This document shows, in pieces, positions 59,415-64,000 of a stretch of DNA of 64,000 bases (the first letter of the stretch is position 1; each line of letters starts with the position of its first letter). This stretch comes from Tous-C4FEB sp044356555 (GTDB lineage: Bacteria; Verrucomicrobiota; Verrucomicrobiia; Opitutales; Opitutaceae), in the NCBI GenBank assembly GCA_044356555.1, contig JBIKWB010000019.1, forward strand, positions 37,978-101,977. The letters are read 5' to 3'. Below the pieces are notes generated by a model. That model was not told the DNA's origin, did not search any database, and saw only the letters and a list, made by a program, of their open reading frames with translations. The position numbers and the translations under genes are program-made.

Positions 59415-60671
59415 ATGGCTGAACTCGTAGGAAACGTCTTGGTGGGCCAATCCGGCGGCCCCACCTCCGTCATTAACGCCAGTGTCGCGGGCATCGTTGC
59501 CGAAGCGCTGAACCACGAGTGCATCGAGGAGATTTACGGCACGCTCAACGGCGTGCTCGGCATTCTCCAAGAGGATTTTATCGATCTCGCCGGCCAATCC
59601 CAGCAACAGATCCGCGCCCTCAAGCACACGCCCGGCGCCGCCCTCGGCACCTGCCGTTTCAAGCTCAAGAAACAGGCGGATTTCGACCGCGTGCTCGAGG
59701 TCTTCAAGGCGCACAACATCCGCTACTTTTTCTACATCGGCGGTAACGATTCCCAAGACACGGCCGACAAAATTTCCAAGCTCGCGCAAGCGCAGGGCTA
59801 CGAACTCCGCGTCATCGGCGTGCCCAAGACGATCGACAACGATCTCCCGCTCACCGACCACACTCCCGGCTACGGCTCGGTCATCAAGTATCTCGCCACC
59901 ACCGTGCGCGAACTCGCTTGTGACAACGAATCCATGGGCCAAGGCGACCTCGTCTCCATCATCGAGGTCATGGGCCGCTCCGCCGGCTGGATCGCCGCCG
60001 GCGCCGCCCTCGCCAAGCGGAAGGATCACCCGCACGATCCGCCCCACCTCATCCTCCTCCCCGAAGTTCCTTTCAACCAAGAGAAGGTTCTCGAAGACAT
60101 CCGCCGCGTCCTCAAGCGCGAGAAATTCTGTCAAATCGTCGTCGCCGAGGGCCTCGTCGATTCCGACGGCAACTACCTCGCGGCCGACGCCGCCACCGAC
60201 GCCTTCGGCCACGCCAAACTCGGCGGTGCCGGCGATGCCCTCGGCGAGATTGTCGAACAGAATATCCCCGGCGTGAAAGTCCGCGTGGCCAAGCCCGGCA
60301 TCGCCCAACGCGCCGCCGCCCACATCGCGTCCAAGACCGATTCCGACGAGGCCTTCCTCGCCGGTGAAGCCGCCGTCGAAGCCGCCATCAAGGGCGAGAC
60401 CGACAAGATGATCACGCTCGTCCGCGGCGACTCCGAGGCCTACAGCGTGGAAACCGGCCTCGCCGCCCTCCACGAGATCGCCAACGGCGTGAAGAAGCTC
60501 CCGAAAGATTGGATCAACGAAGACGGCGTGAGCATGAACTTCCAGTTCCTGCGCTATGCCCAACCGCTGATCGCCGGCGAAGTCACCGTGCCCTACGACG
60601 CCGGTCTCCCGGTCTTCGCCCGCCTCGACAAGTCGCGCGTCGAGAAGATTCTCCCCGCGTACACCGTCTAA
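59415..60671 (+). CDS. pfp: 6-phosphofructokinase, pyrophosphate-dependent type
   Basis: 418 residues. Substrate loop GQSGGPTSVINASVAG, GGNDSQDTADKIS (109-121) and GVPKTIDNDLPLTDHTPGYG (135-154). The Lys in PKTIDND (ATP enzymes have Gly) and the replacement of GGDGS mark PPi-dependent enzymes. It converts fructose-6-phosphate and PPi to fructose-1,6-bisphosphate and phosphate, reversibly. A strong terminator follows. Confidence 0.9.
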   Translation: MAELVGNVLVGQSGGPTSVINASVAGIVAEALNHECIEEIYGTLNGVLGILQEDFIDLAGQSQQQIRALKHTPGAALGTCRFKLKKQADFDRVLEVFKAHNIRYFFYIGGNDSQDTADKISKLAQAQGYELRVIGVPKTIDNDLPLTDHTPGYGSVIKYLATTVRELACDNESMGQGDLVSIIEVMGRSAGWIAAGAALAKRKDHPHDPPHLILLPEVPFNQEKVLEDIRRVLKREKFCQIVVAEGLVDSDGNYLAADAATDAFGHAKLGGAGDALGEIVEQNIPGVKVRVAKPGIAQRAAAHIASKTDSDEAFLAGEAAVEAAIKGETDKMITLVRGDSEAYSVETGLAALHEIANGVKKLPKDWINEDGVSMNFQFLRYAQPLIAGEVTVPYDAGLPVFARLDKSRVEKILPAYTV

Positions 60672-60695
60672 TCCACGGGCGTCTCGTTTAAAAGA

Positions 60696-60721
60696 AGGCG
60701 GGTCTCAGACCCGCCTTTTTT
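60696..60721 (+). terminator. Rho-independent terminator of the phosphofructokinase gene
   Basis: The 9-bp stem AGGCGGGTC / GACCCGCCT with a 3-base loop is followed by six T. It lies 24 bp after the stop codon. Confidence 0.92.
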
Positions 60722-60738
60722 GTGCCCCGGTCCCACCC

Positions 60739-62127
60739 TTAAGCCAGACAGGCCGCGACCAGTCGATCATGCACCGCCGTCGCCGGGATTGATTCATTTC
60801 CCTCCACCCCGGTTGCCGCCGCCAGATTTCCCGTCCCGATCAGCACCGGCCATTCGCTCGCATCCGCCGGACACGTCCCGTGCGAGCCCTTCACGAGCGA
60901 AGGATCGAGGGAGATCACATCCATGAGCATCCGGAAACCAAGGGCCTTGCGCAGAAGTTTTCCGGCCACCTTTAACCGCGGAAACGCGATCACCGGATCG
61001 ACGAACAGCTCCACCGGATCGTAACCGTATTTGCGGTGGATATCGACGCACCGCGCAAAATCCGGCGCCTTCGCGTCGTCATCCCAATAGTAATACGTGA
61101 ACCACGCATCCTCCGCGGAAAACGCCACCAGGTCACCCGAACGCGCGTGATCGAGCCCCTCGGCGCGCTGGCCCGCGGCATCGAGCACCCGCGCCACGCC
61201 GGCGACGCCCTCGACCGCCGACCGCACCGCCCCGAGTAGCGCCGGATCGTTCACGTAAATGTGGGCGACCTGATGATCGGCGATCGCAAAAACCTTGCTC
61301 GCGCCGCAATCCATCAACTCGAGACCCAACTCTTCCTTGATCGCGAGCCACCCGCGCGCCCGGAAGATCCGGTTCAGCGCAATCGAGCGCTTCACTGCGG
61401 TGATCCCATACTCCGAAAGCACGACCGGGCGCACCCCGCGCTGCGCATAGAAATCAATCAGCCCGCCCGCCACCCGGTCGATCGCCCGAAAATCCTCCCC
61501 GAGCTTTGGATCATCCGGCCCCAGCCGCTGCAGGTTGTAATCAAGGTGCGGCAGGTAAACGAGCGACAGGTCCGGGCGGTGCCGTTCCTCAATCCACTCG
61601 GCCGAACGCGCGATCCACTCCGACGACGCGATGCCCGCCCTCGGACCCCAAAACGCCGGAAACGGAAACGGCCCGAGGTCGGCCTTGATCTCCTCCCGCA
61701 GCCCCATCGGCTGCGTGTAAACGTCGAACACTTTGCGCCCGTCCGCCGGATACATCGGTCGCGGCGTGATCGTCCAGTCCGCGCTCGAATACATGTTATA
61801 CCACCAAAACAATTTCGCGCAGGTAAACTCCGGCCGCCGGTCACGCAACGTCTCCCAGATTTTTTTCCCCCGCACCACGTGGTTCGACTGCTTCCAAAAC
61901 TGGTGCTCCGCCAGCGTGCGATCATACCAGCCGTTGGCGACGCAGCCATGCCCCGCCGCCGGCAGCCCCGTGAGATATGTGCTTTGCGCCGTGCAGGTGA
62001 CCGCGGGCAACACCGGCTTCACGCGGATCAACCCATCCGCCTTCGCCAACGCCGAAAGCCGCGGCGTATCCGGCCCCAGCACCCGCGAAGTGAGCCCCAC
62101 CACGTTGATGATCGCGGTGCGACTCAT
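60739..62127 (-). CDS. EboF-like alkaline phosphatase-superfamily protein
   Basis: 462 residues from ATG 62127, supported by an AGAGGG Shine-Dalgarno about nine bases upstream (the frame continues to 62148). Nucleotide pyrophosphatase/phosphodiesterase-like: VKPVLPAVTCTAQSTYLTG with the metal-bound Thr, YLPHLDYNLQRLGP, VVLSEYGI and DHQVAHIYV, giving Asp and His metal ligands. It resembles EboF of the ebo cluster, which acts with EboD and others in exporting a cyclised isoprenoid-linked metabolite in some bacteria. The function here is not proven. Confidence 0.75.
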   Translation of the reverse strand: MSRTAIINVVGLTSRVLGPDTPRLSALAKADGLIRVKPVLPAVTCTAQSTYLTGLPAAGHGCVANGWYDRTLAEHQFWKQSNHVVRGKKIWETLRDRRPEFTCAKLFWWYNMYSSADWTITPRPMYPADGRKVFDVYTQPMGLREEIKADLGPFPFPAFWGPRAGIASSEWIARSAEWIEERHRPDLSLVYLPHLDYNLQRLGPDDPKLGEDFRAIDRVAGGLIDFYAQRGVRPVVLSEYGITAVKRSIALNRIFRARGWLAIKEELGLELMDCGASKVFAIADHQVAHIYVNDPALLGAVRSAVEGVAGVARVLDAAGQRAEGLDHARSGDLVAFSAEDAWFTYYYWDDDAKAPDFARCVDIHRKYGYDPVELFVDPVIAFPRLKVAGKLLRKALGFRMLMDVISLDPSLVKGSHGTCPADASEWPVLIGTGNLAAATGVEGNESIPATAVHDRLVAACLA

Positions 62128-62148
62128 GGCGTCGTCCCTCTGATCCAT

Positions 62149-62229
62149 AACCGCGGATGCACCCGGATAGACGCGGATAGAAATCCGCCTGCTCTGAATC
62201 CGTGTCCATCCGTGTTCATCCGTGGTTAA
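62149..62229. repeat. AACCACGGATG-type intergenic inverted repeat
   Basis: Left arm TAACCGCGGATGCACCCGGAT (start 62147) and right arm ATCCGTGTTCATCCGTGGTTA are complementary with a few mismatches. It separates the EboF-like and EboD-like genes. The same type of short repeat shows near 21971. Confidence 0.6.
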
Positions 62230-62241
62230 ACTCCCGCCGCC

Positions 62242-63414
62242 TCACCCATACCGCTCCCTTAACTCATCAAACGCCGCCTTCACGACCGCGCCATCCATCT
62301 CGTGAATCTCAAGCCGCACGCCCGGCGCCCGGATCATCGGAATCGTCAATCGCCCGCCGAGGTGTTCGCGGAACTCTTCCAGCCCGTCGAGCATGTCCTG
62401 CCGGCCCGTCGCGCTACGGATCTGCTTCACCGGGGCGAACAACTCGAAGCCCAGCGCCTGAATCACCCCGAGAATCCGTTCGGCATCTTTTTCCGACAAC
62501 AGCCCGGTGCGCCGCGCGTAGATCAGATCGATCGCCATCCCCACCGCGACCGCCTCGCCGTGGCTCACGCGAAACCCGGAGAGCTGCTCCAACTTGTGCG
62601 CCGCCCAATGCCCGAAATCGAGCGGCCGCGCCGAACCCCGCTCAAACGGATCGCCCGCCGTCGCGATGTGCTCCATGTGCTGCCGCGCGCTCTCGCGGAT
62701 CACCGCCTCAAACGCCTCGGTTTCAAATTTGGCCAGCTCCGCCACCCGCGCGGCGATAAACTCAAAGAACGCCGCGTCGCGGATCAGCGCCACCTTCACC
62801 GCCTCGATCAACCCCACCCGCCGCTCGCGGTCGGGCAGGCCGCGCAGAAACGCGAGGTCGTTGATGATCGCGTGCGGCACGCCGAAGGAACCCAACCAGT
62901 TCTTTTTCCCAAAAAAATTGATCCCGTTTTTCACGCCGACCCCGCCATCGCCTTGGCTCAGACTCGTCGTCGGCAACCGCACCAGCGGAATCCCCCGGTG
63001 CGCCGTCGCCGCCGCGAAGCCCACGAGATCGAGCACCGCGCCGCCGCCCACCGCGACGATGTAGGAATGCCGGCAAAGCCCCGCCGCATTGATGGCCGCC
63101 CAAATTCCTTCGAGCTGGGCAAAGTCATTTTTGACCTGCTCGCCGCCGGCGAGCGCCACCGGTGCCGCCGCCAACGTCAACGCTGCGCCGCGCGCCGCAA
63201 ACCACCGCGAAATCCGCGCTCCAAACCCGGGAAACGCCGGCTCCAACCCCTGATCCCAAAACACGAGCGCGCGCACCGTTTGTCCCGGCTCCCGCGGCGT
63301 GAGCACCTCCGCCAGCGTGAGATTCTCCTCCGCAAATACCTCGCGGGTAAAAATCAGCCGATGCTCATGTTGCAGCGTGATGGGAAACGAAAGATTGGGC
63401 GAAGACTCGGCCAT
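62242..63414 (-). CDS. EboD-like 3-dehydroquinate synthase-family cyclase
   Basis: 390 residues from ATG 63414. Sugar-phosphate cyclase fold: YIVAVGGGAVLDLVGFAAAT (NAD loop), LVRLPTTSLSQGDGGVGVKNG, GLIEAVKVALIRD, DFGHWAAHKLEQLSGFRVSHG with the metal-binding His, and GEAVAVGMAIDL. Distinct from AroB by context and length; it resembles EboD. It lies about 115 bp before the EboF-like gene on the same strand. EboA, EboB, EboC and EboE are not in the window. Confidence 0.78.
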   Translation of the reverse strand: MAESSPNLSFPITLQHEHRLIFTREVFAEENLTLAEVLTPREPGQTVRALVFWDQGLEPAFPGFGARISRWFAARGAALTLAAAPVALAGGEQVKNDFAQLEGIWAAINAAGLCRHSYIVAVGGGAVLDLVGFAAATAHRGIPLVRLPTTSLSQGDGGVGVKNGINFFGKKNWLGSFGVPHAIINDLAFLRGLPDRERRVGLIEAVKVALIRDAAFFEFIAARVAELAKFETEAFEAVIRESARQHMEHIATAGDPFERGSARPLDFGHWAAHKLEQLSGFRVSHGEAVAVGMAIDLIYARRTGLLSEKDAERILGVIQALGFELFAPVKQIRSATGRQDMLDGLEEFREHLGGRLTIPMIRAPGVRLEIHEMDGAVVKAAFDELRERYG

Positions 63415-63769
63415 AGGCAGGACCAAGACTTAGCCGATAAGCCCGGCGCGACGGCAAGGCCGCATTCGGGAAAACCACCGGCCTTCGTCACCCCAAATTT
63501 TCAAGAGCCACAACCCCACAACACTCATCCCAATAGCGGTTGAGTTTCAGCCTTCGCGTTCCGGGGTGGCACAGGCATCTTGCCCGCGGTGCCCGTGGGT
63601 CTGAGACAAAAACTCAACCGCGATTGGTCTCACCCCCATCGTCCGATCCTTTCGCATCTTTGTAGCAACTATTTTGGTTTAGGTATTTTGAATGGGAAAG
63701 AGGGTAAGCAAAGCAGTCGCTAAGGCAGCGCGGCAGGCGATGCCGGAGGGGAGACCTGAAAGCCCGCAA
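63415..63769. other. Intergenic region with an inverted repeat
   Basis: No gene is supported. Inverted 12-bp arms GCGGTTGAGTTT (63536-63547) and AAACTCAACCGC (63610-63621) enclose about 60 bp. They may be an insertion-element end or a repeat. The neighbouring transposase relic makes an element border plausible. Confidence 0.4.
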
Positions 63770-64000
63770 CTAAGAGACGGGCAGGTCAGCTACGTGGGCC
63801 GGACGCAGCAAGGAGTTGAGGTAGGTGAGCAGTTTGCGAGCGACGGCGACGTAGGCGACGGAGGCGGATTTGCCACGGGATCTGAGCCGGGCTCATGCAG
63901 TTGAAGACGTAGTCGCCAAAAGGCGCACCGTTTGGCGTCGTTGATGGTGTGAAACATATAACGAGCAAGGCCGTCGACAAGACGGCGAACCAAACGGTGC
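63770..64000 (-). pseudogene. Fragment resembling the C-terminus of an IS110-type transposase
   Basis: The minus-strand frame ending at 63770 reads ARLRSRGKSASVAYVAVARK then LLTYLNSLLRPAHVADLPVS, which resembles the conserved C-terminal end of IS110/IS1111 transposases. An in-frame TGA (63893-63895) interrupts it; upstream homology is unclear, so a frameshift is likely. It runs into the right edge. Confidence 0.4.

Noticed and set aside
63692..63904. Plus-strand 70-codon frame at the right end
   Set aside because: It is antisense to the transposase-like remnant and shows no domain.

Overview
The window looks like chromosomal DNA of a Gram-negative Verrucomicrobiota bacterium, most likely of the Opitutaceae type. 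The clues are high GC, several TonB-dependent receptors, secreted proteins with a C-terminal repeat seen in that group, DUF1080, pectate lyase and sulfatase relics, and an LPS-modification operon. The taxonomic call is inference from gene content. I saw no tRNA, rRNA or CRISPR array.

Layout. 0-4 kb: a DUF4177-like repeat protein running off the left edge (minus strand), a membrane-anchored alpha/beta hydrolase, an RsuA-type pseudouridine synthase and a YhbY RNA-binding protein. 4-12.3 kb: a CARF-AAA+-Fis regulator with a decayed ATPase core faces a tightly packed set (CapA-like phosphatase, TonB receptor, N-formylglutamate amidohydrolase-like enzyme, AbgT transporter) that could take up and cleave an acyl-glutamate-type compound. 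12.3-14.7 kb: RDD protein, 2-hydroxyacid dehydrogenase and apt. 14.7-21.2 kb: a partly decayed polysaccharide-use region with a glycosidase-like gene, a LacI remnant beside a cloverleaf repeat, DUF1080, a sulfatase remnant and a TonB receptor.

21.2-32.5 kb is an accessory island. It holds VapBC, a second PIN toxin with a small candidate antitoxin, an inactivated IS4-type element with clear target duplications, an RCC1-repeat secreted protein, a broken second PIN copy, an AT-rich block (membrane-anchored DUF4041/T5orf172 protein plus two small membrane proteins), a Fic protein and a small antitoxin-like gene. A short motif (core GGCCGTTTTTTGTTAG) occurs six times and separates most of these cargo blocks, like a cassette array without a visible recombinase. 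This is the best candidate for an undescribed arrangement.

32.5-43 kb: exported 2-hydroxyacid dehydrogenase, PL10-type pectate lyase, lipase-like protein, TonB receptor, glycerophosphodiesterase, HAD hydrolase and an LptF/LptG permease. 43-50.4 kb (minus): a near-complete lipid A L-Ara4N operon, arnT-arnB-arnC-arnA(N)-arnA(C)-arnD, with arnA split into two genes and a DUF2442/DUF4160 pair inserted before arnD. 50.5-53.7 kb: holA, a second DUF4160 pair and purB. 54-59 kb: an S24/S26-like lipoprotein and a translationally coupled three-gene phosphorelay. 59.4-63.4 kb: a PPi-type phosphofructokinase with a strong terminator, then EboF-like and EboD-like genes. The right edge carries a remnant resembling an IS110 transposase C-terminus.

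Many start sites were moved downstream of the longest frame, using signal peptides, stop/start overlaps (ATGA, TGATG, TGATATG) or Shine-Dalgarno sequences; these choices are given per gene.
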